This document shows, in pieces, positions 20,008 through 32,859 of a stretch of DNA of 64,000 nt. Source of the stretch: Camellia lanceoleosa (taxonomy: Eukaryota; Streptophyta; Magnoliopsida; Ericales; Theaceae); contig CM045762.1 of NCBI GenBank assembly GCA_025200525.1, forward strand, positions 29,423,600-29,487,599, read 5' to 3'. The notes below the pieces were generated by a model that ran no database searches, was not told the DNA's origin, and was given only the letters and a program-made list of their open reading frames with translations. The position numbers were made by a program, and so were the translations under genes. Each line of letters starts with the position of its first letter. The stretch's first letter is position 1.

Positions 20008-20981
20008 ATGGCGATGTCTATTCAGAAATTGATTCAAGATTTCATGAAGCTTGATCGATTTGATGGAGGAAATTTCCATCGTTGGCAAAAGAAGATGCAC
20101 TTTTTGCTCACCACTCTCAAAGTGGTCTATGTGCTAACTACCCCCTATCCGGTGGATCAAGAAGACGAGACTATGGAGCAAACCTGTGCCAGAACTAAAT
20201 GGGAAAATGATGACTACATTTGTCGAGGACACATTCTAACGCTGTCAGACTCTCTGTTTGATGTGTATCAACATTTGGAAACGACAAAGCAACTCTAGGA
20301 CATATTACAGTCAAAGTACCTCACCGAAGATGCCACTAGTAAGAAATTTATTGTTAGTAATTTTATGTGTTTTACTATGATTGATACAAAGCCCATTATG
20401 GAACAATTCCATGAGATCCAACATATTTTGAGTCAATTTCGACAAAAGAATATGAACATGGATGAATATATTGTAGTTTCATCTATAATAGAGAAACTAC
20501 GATCCTCTTGGAAGGATTTAAAGAAAACTCTGAAACACAAAAAAGGAAGATCTTACTTTAGAGGAATTGGCTCAACAACTCCGAGTTGAGAAAGAGTCAA
20601 GGCTTCTTGAAAGTAAATATAACCAATTTCCAAGATCTACATGGTGGATGACGGCAAGAGGTTTAACAAAAGGAAGCGTAAGCGCGACCCTTAACTTGAG
20701 AAAGATAATAAGAAGCCGAAAGGAGCTTGCTGGCACTGTGGCAAGCCAGGGCACTTCAGGAATGAATGCTGGTCATACAAGAAGAAGCCAGAAGCATCAA
20801 ATGCCAAGAACAAGTTCGTGGTTATTGTATTCGAGGTGAACATGCTCGACGATGCTAGTGACTGATGGATTGACTCAGGAGCAATGAGGCACGTATGCAA
20901 CGACAAGAGCCGTTTAACTACTTATGCACTAGTGAGTGATGGAACAGTTCTCTACATGGGCAACTCTTCAACTGCTACTAT
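20008..20981 (+). pseudogene. copia gag, zinc knuckle and start of protease
   Basis: The start at ATG 20008 gives MAMSIQKLIQDFMKLDRFDG, then the UBN2/copia gag region (RWQKKMHFLLTTLKVVYVL, WENDDYICRGHILTLSDSLF). A TAG at 20296-20298 stands where TGG is expected (ELWD-type block), and the same frame goes on (DILQSKYLTEDATSKKFIVS, IIEKLRSSWKDLKKTLKH). After a frameshift, a canonical CCHC knuckle CWHCGKPGHFRNEC is encoded near 20730, then the protease site WIDSGAMRHVCNDKS and VLYMGNSST. The copy is inactive. Confidence 0.87.
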
Positions 20982-21171
20982 TGTAGCTTGACTTTCGTGC
21001 CCCCTTTTGGAAGTCGAATAGCCCTACAGTATCGGATTCCCGCGGTTCTGAATCTGATCTCACAAGTGCTTCGTGAAATAGATAAACACCAAAGAGTCCA
21101 AACTCAGAAAATCTTTTGGAAAGTCGATTTTGAATCAAAAATGCTAAAAATGGACTGCTTTGCGAGATACA
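20982..21171 (-). mobile_element. remnant (190 bp) of the 3' LTR of element B
   Basis: It is clearly similar to 58297-58485, the PBS-proximal end of B's 5' LTR (shared TGTAGCTTGACTTT, AATAGATAAACACCAAAGA, AAAGTCGATTTTGAATCAAA), in the same orientation. It stops at GAGATAC, where element A's LTR begins; the next expected bases (GAGTCGCCACC) do not follow anywhere to the right except in the 5' LTR itself. Confidence 0.78.
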
Positions 21172-24100
21172 TGTAGACACCCTAGTTTTGATCGCTCGTA
21201 AGACTTAGGCGCTTTATTCCGGACACTCGATGATGATGATTATATTGTGTATATGGTTTTAATTCTCAATAAAAGAATCCAAGTTCGAGCTCTAAACAAT
21301 TCCAACCTGCCATACCCATTGTATTTCTACCCCAGAAAGTCAGTTTTGTACCTGTATTGAACCTGAAAGTGAGGAACAATGGGCATACATTGACCTCTGG
21401 CCGTACATCAGTGACCTCCGGCCGGAGACACCAAGGTCCGACCGGACCTCTTGACTTTTCAGGCAGTTTGTACAGTAATCTACCAGTTGCCCAATTCTGC
21501 AGATATTTTGAGCATCAACTCAAGTTCTATAAATATGGGGCTCATCCTACTGTATCAAAGGTTAAGAAAACAATATTAAATGTTAGAGAGAAAGAAACAA
21601 TATCAAGAGTTTAGAAATATCTTTAAAATATCCAAAAAAAATATCAAAGCTACTTCATCTTTGTCCTTCCATAGGCTCTCATATCAGCCTTAAAGCCCTG
21701 ATATCATCTATACATACCATACAAGAGCTTGAACTTGGAACTTAATTTGAGGTTTGAAGATCATAACTCAAATTTGAGGGTGCTTTGAAATCAAGTTTGG
21801 TTTACAACAAGAACACCTTCTCTACAAGAGGTAAAGCTTCCTTTGTTTTATTTCAATCTTTGTCCACCTTATTCTTGTGTTTTCATACTACTTTGGGACT
21901 ATTTTAAGGATTGAAACTTGTGATTAAAAGCTACCCAAAGGTGGAGGGGTTATCACCCTTGCTTGAACCTTATTCCAAGCTTTTATCCTTGTGTTTCCCA
22001 CTTATTTTCTCTAATTTTTGCCACTGTTTTGGGGCTGATTTGGGGCTGTTTTTTAACATCTAAAATATGTGATTTAAAGTTATAAAAGTGGGAGGGGGGG
22101 GAGGGGTTAGCCACCCTTCCTTAAATTTGTTTACTAGCTTGAATTTATTCACATTTTCTAGCTTAAATTATGCTATTAGGGGCTGTTTAATTTATGTCAA
22201 TAATTTTTATTTTAATATTATGTTTGTGTTATATTTACCAATTAATCAGCTTCACATAATCATTTCTGCAACCTTTCTCCATTCTTTGCTTATTTCGATT
22301 AAAAAGTTGTGAAAAATTGAGATTGTTATTCAAGTATAAGAAAGAAATTTTTACATGCTTAATTGTTTAATCTCTTCGGAGGTTTGTTACCAACGGCATA
22401 AAACTTCTTTCATGCTTAATGGTTCAATCTCTTCGGAGGTTCATTACCAAAGGCACACATCTTTCTTATACTAAAGCCAATCTTTTATTTTTTATTTCTT
22501 TTTATCACCGGTGTATTTACTTTTAAGGGGCTAACTTTCTAGTTAAACCCTTGGAAATTACCAAGGAAAGTGTCATTATAGCTTATTATCAAGTTTGGAT
22601 TTCAAGTCATTATCGCTCACTTTGGGTTTTTCCTAAGTCGTTATCACTCTTTTGAGTTTGACTAGTCCTTGTTGCACATCTTGGGTTTGACTTGAAATCC
22701 CTTATCACTTGTAAATGAGTATGACTCTTCCTTTGTCATTTCCCCCGAAGAAAATAAGATTTATTTTCTCGGGTTAAGTTGATGCTTATTTCTTTTTATC
22801 ATGTTTTGGACTTAGTGGACGTAAATATCACTTTTGAACAAAAAGGAGAAAAGATGAATAAATGGAAAGGTAATAAAAAAAGGCTAATAAAATTGGTTAA
22901 TTGGATTACAACCGACATAAAGAACTAATACTGGATTCGGTCAGATGTTATACCGAGTCTATTGTGTCAAGGCTTGTCTTACATCAATTCATGATGTTTT
23001 GATGAATCTTGAAGCCTCTTTACGGCCAGACGTTATGCCGGAGTCTATTGTGCAAGGCTTGTCTTACATCAATTCATGATATTTTGATGAACCTTGAAGC
23101 GTCTCTACTTCCCTTCTTGAATTCACTTCATGATAGGAGGGAGGGGTGGTTACTATGCATTGCATTTATTGATCTTTGTCTTATCCCATCCAAAATCATC
23201 TTGCAAATTAACTTGCAACCATAGATGGTTTGGGAACCGAGTTCGCTCTTCTCTTGAGTATTTTCTATGATAGAGACGGGTAGAAGAGACAAACATGGCT
23301 AGGAATACACTGTCAACTCTATTTCCCCTCAGGCACAAAAAAAAAAAAAGATTTTCACAAGAAAACAAGGTATGATTGGATTTATTTGGGGCTTGACTGA
23401 GTCGTATTCTGGGTGGGCAAGGCTCCAATAAATTGCAAACAATACACTTTTGATTGAAAGCAATGATAGGGTGAAACAAAACAGTTCCCAACAAGGCTGA
23501 CAAAGTAATTCCTGAGGAGCATCGTGCAATCATTGCATATTTGTTGTAACAAATTAGACAACCCCTTTTCATTATAATTCATTTGGACTTGTAATAATTA
23601 TTTATTCGGACACTTGGACATTTAGACTCTTCTTCGCGAGGACAAATATGTAATAAGTTGTATGTCTTCCAACCCCCATTCTTTCTCCTTTTTATTTATC
23701 TGCTTATGATGGTTAGCATAGGGACATCGTATTTTCAAATTAGCATTTCCATGACTTCCACCCATTCGTTTTGCATGCATAAAAGTTTGGCTCATCATAT
23801 TATTCAAATATCAAATTCAAACTCTTTACTTGAATACGTGAGCTATCACATGCCTTGAATTGACTCGCATGCCATGCTAGTAGCCGAGCTTATTACTTGC
23901 ACGTTGTATGTGTTGCATTAGTCATGTTGCATTAATTAGGATCATGCATTTTTTCTAACTATTTGTTTTTTTTTTACTCGCCTTCGGACATAAGGTAAGC
24001 ATTTTTGCTTTAGCATATTGCATGAGTGTGATTGTTGTCATATTAAACATACTACCATGAAGCTAACTGCTTACTTGATATACCTGTTTGAATGCCTATG

Positions 24101-24683
24101 GATGAAGGCTATTCACTGAAATTGGGATGCTTTGATTAATGTATATATATGAGATCACTTTTTCAAGTGGTACATATTCAAAACATTTTTTCAAAACAAA
24201 GATGAAATCAAACGTTCTAACATTTTGTGAAATTAGTCTATACTTGTATGCATCACATAGTAAAGATAGCATAATAATCAGAATAAGAACATATACTGTA
24301 CATAAAAATCACATCATGATTGGTAGAGGTCGATCTTTGATTGGGTGAGTGGGGTGCTTAATTAATGACATTCCCTTCTCATACCTAAGTTCTCGAACCA
24401 AGACACTTTGGTGACGACGGACTAATGGCCTTTGGCACGAGTCACGAGTTTCCTAAATTTTCCAAAAATATTTAGGTGGCAACTCTGATATCTGGCAAAG
24501 CAGTCCATTTTTGGCATTTGATTCAAAACATCAATTTTCCAAAAGAAATTGCCGGATTTGGACTCTTTTTGTGTCTCAATATTTCATATTTGCACTTGTG
24601 AAATTAGATTCAAACCACAAGTGGAGTCCGAACTGTACGGGCTATTCATTCTTTCGAAGGGGAGCACGAAAAACCGAGCTACA
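21172..24683 (+). mobile_element. 5' LTR of element A (3.5 kb)
   Basis: It begins TGTAGACACCCTAG and ends GAGCTACA, followed by 5 bases and the PBS. U3 holds GGCCG-rich inverted motifs at 21388-21447 and a TATA box TTCTATAAAT at 21525-21534. Tandem duplications lie within it at 22354-22470 (units ending CTCTTCGGAGGTT) and 22930-23105 (GGCTTGTCTTACATCAATTC repeated). The last kilobase (from TGTCTTCCAACCCCCATTCT at 23663) is shared with LTRs B and C. Confidence 0.85.
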
Positions 24684-24688
24684 GTTTC

Positions 24689-24705
24689 TGGCGACTCTGC
24701 TGGGA
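24689..24705 (+). other. primer binding site of element A
   Basis: TGGCGACTCTGCTGGGA follows the LTR end by 5 bases (GTTTC). The same site follows LTR C, and a variant (TGGCACTCTGCTGGGGA) lies beside LTR B. I recall TGGCGACTC-type sites in Ogre elements as tRNA-Arg primed, but did not check it. Confidence 0.82.
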
Positions 24706-25371
24706 ATTTAGAGAACTTGACTTGAACTTTATGATGTGAATTTTTATTTACATTTATATATTCTTTGCATTACATTTGCATTGGTGTGCTTAAGTCCCTG
24801 TGTTTGCCATCTACTATTCTTGGACAGTTTGCCAGAGGCTTGCCTACAAAGCTTGCCAAAAGGCTGACCGGTCATGGCCTCTGCCATGTTGGGAACACAA
24901 CCCTTGGATCTGGGTTACCGCTGTACCGTTTGATCCTCCTTTCACTTCTCGGTGTTAGATGTGAGAGGTATATTAGGTAGTCTTGCTGAGATACCCTCTG
25001 TGATTATTTGACCTAATGCATATAGTACGCTCTAGTGACCATTCCAAATTAGGACAGGATGCCACCTGTACAGGATGTTATGAAACCATTTGCTTGAAAT
25101 AGTGCAACCTAGATCATGTCAAAATCTAGGACAGGGTAACCCTACCCCCTCATAGGGGTGTTTTGGTTTTTTTACATGGTATATGCTTTTACAGTGAAAC
25201 TGTACAAGGTGGTTCATATTAGTGGTACAAATGAGCAATCAGTTTGAGAACAAAGTTTAGTGGGGATCACAATTCAACTGCGTGTTGTGATTGTTGAAAA
25301 TTGGGGCCGAAGTGTTGTTCGATTTTTTATTATATTTTCTTTCTTGCTTTTGCTAGGTAGTTTTTCATCAT
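24706..25371 (+). other. leader of element A
   Basis: Non-coding between PBS and gag. The stretch up to about 25170 has close counterparts in B's leader (57640-58270, opposite strand). TTGCTAGGTAGTTT near 25350 and the following TAG/CTTCAGAAAG are kept in both elements, a possible splice acceptor before gag. Confidence 0.55.
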
Positions 25372-27600
25372 AGCTTCAGAAAGACCCGATATCGCCCAAG
25401 TTTTATGGACTCGTTTTCGCAGACTATGTAAAACTCATGATCTTGTTAACAGTTAGCCAGTATTAGTTTCTCTCCCGCCAGTTACTCGACAAAGAAGGAA
25501 CAAACAAGCATCAGCATCGGTACAAAGTGCTCCGCCAACACCTGTTCGTGCATACAATTCACCAACATCTCACCCACCTAGAACAAGGATGGCGCAGGAC
25601 ATAGAAGAACTTGCTGCCATGATAACAGCTGTTTAGAGAAGCATGGATACCATAAATCAACAGATGGCTGCACAAGATGAAGTCATCACTGATCTGAGAC
25701 GCCCATCTGGGGCATCTACATCTACAATGCATCCAATCCCTACTACTCAGCCAAATCCTGATCCTCCTCCACTAGTGGAAAATCCCCAGGTCCCAGATCC
25801 CCAAGAGGTGTTTCTACAGGCTCCAGCTCATAGGCCCTTGGCACAACCCCAAGGGGAACTCCTTCCCTTTGACATCAACAATGATCTAACCATGATAAAA
25901 ATTTCCAGGCTAGAGAAAGCACTGAAAAAATCCCAAGGCTTCAATTCCATTCTGGATATTGAAGATGGGTACACTGAGGTTTTGGTTAGACTACCGGAGA
26001 AGTTTAAAATACCCCATATCGATAGGTTCGATGGGAGTGGGGATCCAATTGTGCATGTCTGGTTGTTTTCAGATGTGCTGAGGCCTATGGGTTTATCCAG
26101 GGCACAGAAGCTCTCATTGTTTGGGAGGACCCTATCTGATGTAGCGGTCATCTAGTACGCCAAATTAGAGGACTCTACAAAACGGAACTGGGAAGAGCTA
26201 TTTGAAACATTTGTTAACTAGTACTCATATGATACCCAGATAGAAGTAACCATTAGTGAGCTGAAGGCCACTACTCAGAATCCCAAGGAGTCATTTATTG
26301 ATTTTGTCACCAAGTGGAGAGCCAAGGCAATCCGGATGATAGACTGACTTACGGAAAGAGAACAAGTCCGATTGGTGGTTTAGAATCTTGAACCAGATAT
26401 GCTGCAGAGGATGATAGTGGCACCATTGACCACATTTGCTTCCCTACATGAGTTGGGGCTCCCAATTGAGAGTGCTTTCAAAAAGGGCATCCTCCACAGG
26501 ACTAGTGAACCCACAAGAACACCATTTTCTCGGAGTACCAATGCTAGTACTAGCACTATTCCGCGGCCTACAGATGTCAGTACCGTTGCTACATCGTCGG
26601 CCAAGATGGCCGATCCCTTTGCTGCTGCTACAAACTCACAAACTGCACAAAATGGTTAACCTTGGAACCGAAGAAATTTCACCCCTCTCCATATGAGTCT
26701 AACTCACGCCCTCAAGATGTTGCTAGAAATAGGGCATCTCAAGCTTCTCGAACCATGACCTCTCCCAGACCTACTGCCAGCTAGGCATGACCCAACCCAA
26801 TATTGTTCATTCCACCAACAACATGGCCATCCGACAGATTCATGCTTTGGTCTACATCATGAGATTCAAAATCTCATTGACAACAAAACCATCACCCCTC
26901 CTAAACCAAATGTGACAACCAACCCACTTCCTGCACATAACCAAGTTCCTCCCCCCAGAAATATTAACCATATCCAAACATTATCGCCCACCTTCAACCC
27001 CGACACATATATTACCTCGTCCCACCTATCAAAACCAAAGGTGGTTACTCCAGAAGGCATGGATATGTGCATGATGGACTTAACCCCACAAATCCAACCC
27101 AAGAATGTGATGGCAGAAACAGAGAAAGAGAAGAGTGCATTACAGAGAAGGTTATCTAAAACCTATATCATAGAAAAGGGGGCTTCACTTGCGGAGGGGT
27201 ATGACCCTAACTTATACATTGTGGCCATTGATAAGCCAAAACCAGTGGTCATATTGCCAGATGTTCTCAGTGTCAATGCTATCAGGGAAGGCCAATTGAG
27301 GCAACACTAGAACAATTGGCTTGAACAAGGCCTAAATGACTTGGCCAAACTGGAGGAAGACCTAGCCCAGATGGAAGAAGACCTAGCCAATCTCTACTTC
27401 TTTGACAAAGAGGATACAAGCAGTGTCCAGATAAGTTGGTGGGACCCAAGTCAACAAAAAACAAATAACGGTTGGTTCAGTCACGGAGAGCTAGATGAGG
27501 CAAAACAGACAAGCAGGGTCAAGAAGAAAAAGGCCAGGGCTACATCTTTGATTAGCACAGAACAAGTGTTAGAACAATTCTAACAGGAAAGTAAGAGCAA
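25372..27600 (+). pseudogene. element A gag
   Basis: The frame after CTTCAGAAAG (25372) reads QVLWTRFRRLCK and then a proline-rich region with a stop at 25635. The longest open piece, 25643-26155, carries LEKALKKSQGFNSILDIEDG and FKIPHIDRFDGSGDPIVHVW. The gag core continues past TAG codons (WYAKLEDS-type block, FVTKWRAKAIRM). A CCHC-like motif near 26800 reads YCSFHQQHGHPTDSCFGL, followed by HEIQNLIDNK and a Pro/Thr linker to about 27300, then an acidic LEEDLAQMEEDLANL segment. The corresponding parts of B match block for block. Many in-frame stops. Confidence 0.8.
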
Positions 27601-29010
27601 AGAAATGCCATTCTGGAAAGCAAAAACCAAAACTGTCGTAGAAAAAGGATGGTATGATGTGAACATGCTCTAGGTAGATAAAAGCCTAGTCTTAACTACA
27701 GGAGAGTGGTGGGAAGATAATGATTTGAGTCATGCATACACGGACGAAGAGTGGAAATCTGATACCCTTGACGATACGTGGTATGCGGACGAGATTAATC
27801 ACATGACCCGGAGTGGTTAGTACTTCAAACCCGCGGCTTTAGATCAGCCAGAATCCTCCAACAAAGAGGTTGAAAAAGCGAAAGAGAAGGATTGTGAAGA
27901 AAATCTGGTCTTGAAGCAACTCAAAAAGATTCAAGCAAACATATCAATCTGGGGACTGATAATGGCTTCTTGGGAGCATAGGCAAGCACTACTAGAGGCA
28001 ATGAATCGAACCAAACTGCCTATCGACACTACCGCTGATCAACTAGTGTCGTTAGTCACATTCGGGGACGTTATGCCAGTAATATCTTTCACAGATAAAG
28101 AGCTGCCACTTGAGGGTGCCAACCATTATCGACCCTTGTATGTGACTCTGGAGAGCCGAAAAAGTGGATTCGGGTGGTTTTAGTAGATACTGGATCAACA
28201 ATTAACGTATGCCCCTTACGAACTGCTTATGCCATAGGGTTGAGGTTGGTTGACTTCACGCCTACAACCCAATCCGTTTGAGCTTATGACAACATGAGCC
28301 GGGATGTTATGGGAACGTTTAAAAGCCATATCCTAATCGGCCCCTCTGAACATGAGGTAGAATTCCATGTAATGGATGTACCGGCAACTTTCAATCTATT
28401 GCTAGGAAGGCCTTGGCTACATCAGATAAAGGCTGTGTCATCAACAGTTCATCAGTTGGTGAAATACCCCTTTAAAGGTGGAATTGCTATTGTGTGCAAT
28501 AATTCTGCGATCCATCCTCCCCAGGGAACTGCCATTCCAGTGTTGGAAATCATGCATAGGGAAGAAGATGTATTCCTTTTTGGCTTCTCACTGACAGAGG
28601 CCCGAGTGGTTCAAACCATCATGGCAGAAGGTGACAAAACTTATGTGAGTGCTCAGTCCATCTACATGATGAACAAATAGGGGTATATGCCTGGATCAGG
28701 ACTGGGTAGGACTGGCAGGCAAGGAGGTACTATTACCAAGGAGATGATTCACAACCCCCATGCTTTTGGGTTGGGATACAAACCTATTGCGGAAGATTGG
28801 CAAAGGAAGGGAGTTGAGTTGAGAAGAAGAATTAAAGCAAAGAAAGTTGGGAAACAGTATGAGTTAGTCCATAAACCAATACGGGGAACCTTGAACGGAC
28901 GCTTTGTCTACCAAGGGAAAGATTTCCCCTTTTGTGGATTTCCAGAGCCTTGGTTTGACCAGGAGACAAAGACAATGTATCCCGGGTTTGAGATCTTCTT
29001 TGAGCACTAG
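27601..29010 (+). pseudogene. element A protease and G-patch-like segment
   Basis: A linker (LKQLKKIQANISIWGLIMAS) leads to the protease, whose active site LVDTGSTINVCPLRTAYAIG has DTG at 28186-28194, just after a frameshift. Protease continues with EVEFHVMDVPATFNLLLGRP and PWLHQIKAVSSTVHQ. After a TAG at 28678 comes a glycine-rich G-patch-like stretch, YMPGSGLGRTGRQGG, and a conserved block HNPHAFGLGYKP ... IRGTLNGRFV ... FCGFPEPW to a stop at 29010. G-patch motifs after protease are known in several plant gypsy lineages. Confidence 0.8.
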
Positions 29011-29034
29011 TTACCAGAAGAGGAAGATGAGCAG

Positions 29035-30760
29035 ATGAACCTGAACATTAATACAGATGAAGGCATGGCTGCAAATATGGATGTTGAAGAAGAAGAGCTG
29101 TTGGGAAAAACACTGACTGACCTACTAACAAAGTCTACTGTTGGAACTGAGTCTGACAACTTGGGGGATAGTTTTACTATCTCAATGATTGGGGATAAAC
29201 TAACTGCAGATTTCTCTAATCTTATTGTGGATGCATCTGAGGCTCCGCACCTAGTCTGGAAGTTTGAAAAGGGCATCATCAACAATTCTAAATCAAATAA
29301 CGAGTCCGAATCTAATTCCACTAAGTCTGTAGAGTCGAAATTAGATTTGAGTTCTTCTAAGTCTGGTACCTCCGGGGGTGGTAACCCGGATACTAAAGTC
29401 CTATCGAAGTCGTCTTTTAGTTTTTCTTTTGAGTCAACTGTAATCGAAGATCCAGACTTTACTAATGGGAATGTCGTAGATTTTGCTTACTTCTCTGTGC
29501 CTTTAGTTTGTTACACTGATCTTGATTTTCAAAATTTTGACTTAAACGAAGAGGAAGAAATTCCTCGGGCTTTGAAAAATTTGGTTGACCAAGAAGAGGA
29601 GAGGCACGTTAAGCCCTGCACAGATGAAATTATTACAATTAACGTAGGTACTGAGGAGGATCCTCACTTGGTCCAGATCGAATCCGCATTGTCTTCAGAG
29701 GAACGTGAGCGTTTAATTGCTTTATTAAAGCAATTCAAAGATATTTTCGCATGGTCCTACGAAGACATACCTGGATCGATCCTGAGATTGTACAACACCG
29801 GATCCCTCTTAACTCTGAAGGCCGACCAATCAAACAGAAACTGCGTAGAGTTCGCCTAGACTGGGCATTAAAGATTAAAGAGGAGGTCACCAAACATATT
29901 GATGCGGGTTTCTTGATGGTATCTGAGTACCCGACTTGGTTAGCTAATATCGTTTTGGTTCCAAAGAAGGATGGCAGAATCAGAGTCTGCGTCGACTTCT
30001 AGGATCTGAACAGAGCAAGTCCGAAAGATGACTTTTCATTACCCTACATCAATGAAGTGGTAGGCTTTACAGCTGGTCATGCTTTGCTTTCATTCATGGA
30101 TGGGTTTTCCGGGTATAATCAGATTTCGATAGCACTGGAGAACAGAGAGAAAACTGCTTTCACCACGTCGTACCGTGGGGTACCTACTGCTATAGAGTTA
30201 TGCCTTTTGGATTGAAAAACGCCAGAGCTACATATTAGAGGGCTGCAACCACCATCTTGCATGACATGATCCATAAGTAGGTTAAGGTATATGTGGACGA
30301 TATGATTGTCAAGTCTAAAGAGCAAGAAGGCCACTACATCGCATTGGAAAAATTGTTTGAGCGAATCAGGGAGTACAGACTGAGGTTGAACCCACAGAAA
30401 TGCACCTTTGGGGTAACTGCAGGAAAAATGTTGGGATTTTTTATCACACAAAGGGGAATTAAAGTAGATCCCTTCAAAATCAAGGCCATCATAGAAATGC
30501 CACCACCAAGGATTGAAAAGGAGGCGCGCGACTTTTTGGGCAAGATGCAATTCATCAGGTGGTTTATCGCAAAATTAACCTTGACTTGTGTGTTGAAGAA
30601 AGGAAAGAAGTTCCAATGGGATGATCAATGTCAGTTCGCCTTCGAACAGATCAAACACTACCTTCAGAATCCACCTGTATTGTCGCCACTAGAACCAGGG
30701 AAACCACTGATCTTGTATTTGTCTGTAACAGATTCGACCATGGGGTGCATGCTAACGTAA
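29035..30760 (+). pseudogene. element A reverse transcriptase with acidic spacer
   Basis: 29035-29640 encodes a Ser/Asp/Glu-rich spacer. RT begins with IFAWSYEDIPG, a frameshift near 29770, then RVRLDWALKIKEEVTKHIDAGF, NIVLVPKKDGRIRVCVDF, DLNRASPKDDF, LSFMDGFSGYNQI and MPFGLKNARATY, with YVDD at 30290-30301. LRLNPQKCTFGVTAGKMLGF follows. It has at least five stops or shifts (for example at 30000-30002, 30237 and 30278), all absent or different in the matching RT of B. Confidence 0.88.
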
Positions 30761-31640
30761 GAATCAGAAGCTAAGGTGGATAAGGCCATCTACTATCTAA
30801 GTAAGAAGATGCTGGATTATGAAACTCGCTACACACCGTTGGAGAAAGCTTGTCTATCCTTGGTATGGGCTACCTGGAAGCTGGGACACTACCTGTTAGT
30901 TCATTCTATAATCCTAGTTTCAAGATTAGATCCAATCAAATATCTTTTTGAGAAACCAGCACTTACGGGTAAGCTAGCTCATTGGTTACTTCTTCTCTCC
31001 GAGTTTGACCTCAAGTATGTCACGCGCAAATCAGTCAAAGGGAGAGGCGTAACGGAATTCCTGGCAAACCACCCAGTAGAAGGAGATAATGAAGCAGTGG
31101 AGTATCTATTCCCAGATGAAGACATCCTGCAGATAGAAGAGAAAACATGGATGATGTACTTTAACAGAGCATCAAATCAATATGGTTATGGGATAGGTGT
31201 GTTGCTCATAGCACCAGATGATTCACATATACCTCTAGTCTTCAAACTCCGATTTAAAGTGTCCAACAATGAAGCAGAATACGAGGCGTGTATTGCTGGC
31301 TTGGAAACTGCTCTAGAACTAGGGGTAATAAGGTTAGATGTCATTGGGGATTCGAATTTAGTTGTCTCTCAAGCCAACGGGGATTGAAAAAATAAGGAAG
31401 AGAAAATAAAGGTTTATCATCAGGCCCTGGATGTGCTAATTCCGAGGTTTGAAAAATTAACATTTATGTACCTACTAAGGGAGAATAATTGGTTTGCTGA
31501 TGTGTTGGCAACTCTGTCTTCCATGGTGGACATCTCGCTTGGAGTAAAGATGCGTCTGATCATTATTGAACAGAAGTATACGCCGGCCTACGAGACTATT
31601 GCTGCGATAAATGAGGTTCAAGACACGAACCCCTAGTATT
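30761..31640 (+). pseudogene. element A RNaseH and archaeal-type RNaseH
   Basis: 30776-31387 carries the gypsy RNaseH end (KAIYYLSKKMLDYETRYTPL, TGKLAHWLLLLSEFDLKYV), then the second RNaseH (YFNRASNQYGYGIGVLLIAP, SNNEAEYEACIAGLETALEL, VIGDSNLVVSQANGD). In the first motif of this domain the usual FDGA reads FNRA, so the metal-binding Asp is lost; element B keeps FDGA. The frame continues after a TGA at 31386 (LRENNWFADVLATLSSM). Confidence 0.84.
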
Positions 31641-32859
31641 ACGACATTTGGAATTTCCTAGAAAAATAGGCATACCCACTAGGGGCACATGCCAAGGACA
31701 AAAAGAGAATACTGTGTTTAGCCGTCCAATTTATCATCTGTGGAGGCAAGTTGTACAAAAGAGGTCATCTGGGAATGCATAAGCTGTGTGTTGAGGAAGA
31801 AGAATCAAGGCGCCTTATGGAAGCTATTCACGGAGGCGAGTGTGGAGCTCACATGAATAGTGTAATGCTAGCTCGAAAAATCCTTAGACAACGCTACTAC
31901 TGGTCAACCATGGAAGAGGACTATATTGGCTTTGTATGGCGATGCCACAAATGTTAGATCCATGCCAATCACATGAACATTCCGCCGTCAAAGCTGTACA
32001 ACATGACTTCACCATGGCCTTTCTCAGTTTGGGGAATTGACCAAAGGGGTCAAACAGGCACGAGTTCATTTTAGTAACAATCGACTACTTCACTAAGTGG
32101 GTAGAGGCCCAGTCTTATTCTGTGCTAAAAGCGTTGTATATGGCCAAGTTCATTAAGAATAACATCATCTGTAGGTATAGGGTACCCAACAAGATCATCT
32201 CAGATAACGGCTCACATTTCAGGAAAGAGGTGATAGACCTGCTTGAGAAATATAACGTGGCTTTTTGTAAGTCATCAGCAGACAGGTCGCAGACCAATGG
32301 AGCCATTGAGGCTGCAAACAAAAACATCAAGAAAATCTTACAGAAGATAGTGGAAACCTACAGGGACTGGTCGGAGAAATTGCCATTTGCACTCTAGGGC
32401 TACAGAACGTTAATACGAACATCTACAGGGGCAATCCCCTATTCTCTAGTTTATGGGATGGAAGCTGTTCTACTAATCGAGATTGAAGTACCGTCACTGA
32501 GAATTATGGCCGAATGTCAGATAGCGGAGGTGGATTGGCAATAGAGCAAATTTGAAAAATTGATATTATTCAACGAAAGGAGGTTGAAGGCATTGTATCA
32601 TATCCAAGGCTACCAGCGTAGAATTGCTAGGGCTTTTAACAAGAAAGTCAAGTTCAGAAATCTCAAGGAAGGAGACATGGTGCTCAAAGACAACCGAGCC
32701 CCCATCCACGACCCTAGGGGCAAGTTCAGACCTAATCGGATTGGTCCTTATATCATCAAGTCAATATGGTCTGCAAGAGCAATTATTCTTATGGATTTAG
32801 ATGGCCTGGAGTTTTCACAACCAATCAACATGGACAAGTTGAAGAAATATTATCCCTGA
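31641..32859 (+). pseudogene. element A integrase
   Basis: The N-terminal zinc part is HGGECGAHMN ... CHKC near 31830-31955. The core has TIDYFTKWVEA, a second Asp in IISDNGSHFRKEV (near 32200) and Glu in TNGAIEAANKN (near 32310). After a TAG at 32396-32398 the C-terminal part continues: GYRTLIRTST, IQGYQRRIARAFNKKVK, GKFRPNRIGPY and MDKLKKYYP to the stop at 32859. Stops at 31956 and 32396 break it. Confidence 0.87.

Larger units (their letters stand above)
18992..20981 (+). mobile_element. Ty1-copia element, 5' half (LTR, gag, start of protease)
   Basis: A plus-strand copia element begins with an LTR here and is cut within protease at 20981. The continuing coding sequence appears at 61519. 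The break falls in the block GNSSTATI, and the right-hand part starts KGEG...VDLEFTSGK, which follow one another in copia proteins. The gag type (DGGNFHRWQKKMHFLL) resembles Tork-lineage elements. Confidence 0.88.

Noticed and set aside
24689..24705. tRNA gene pieces
   Set aside because: These 17-18 base stretches next to LTRs are primer sites complementary to tRNA 3' ends; no cloverleaf follows.
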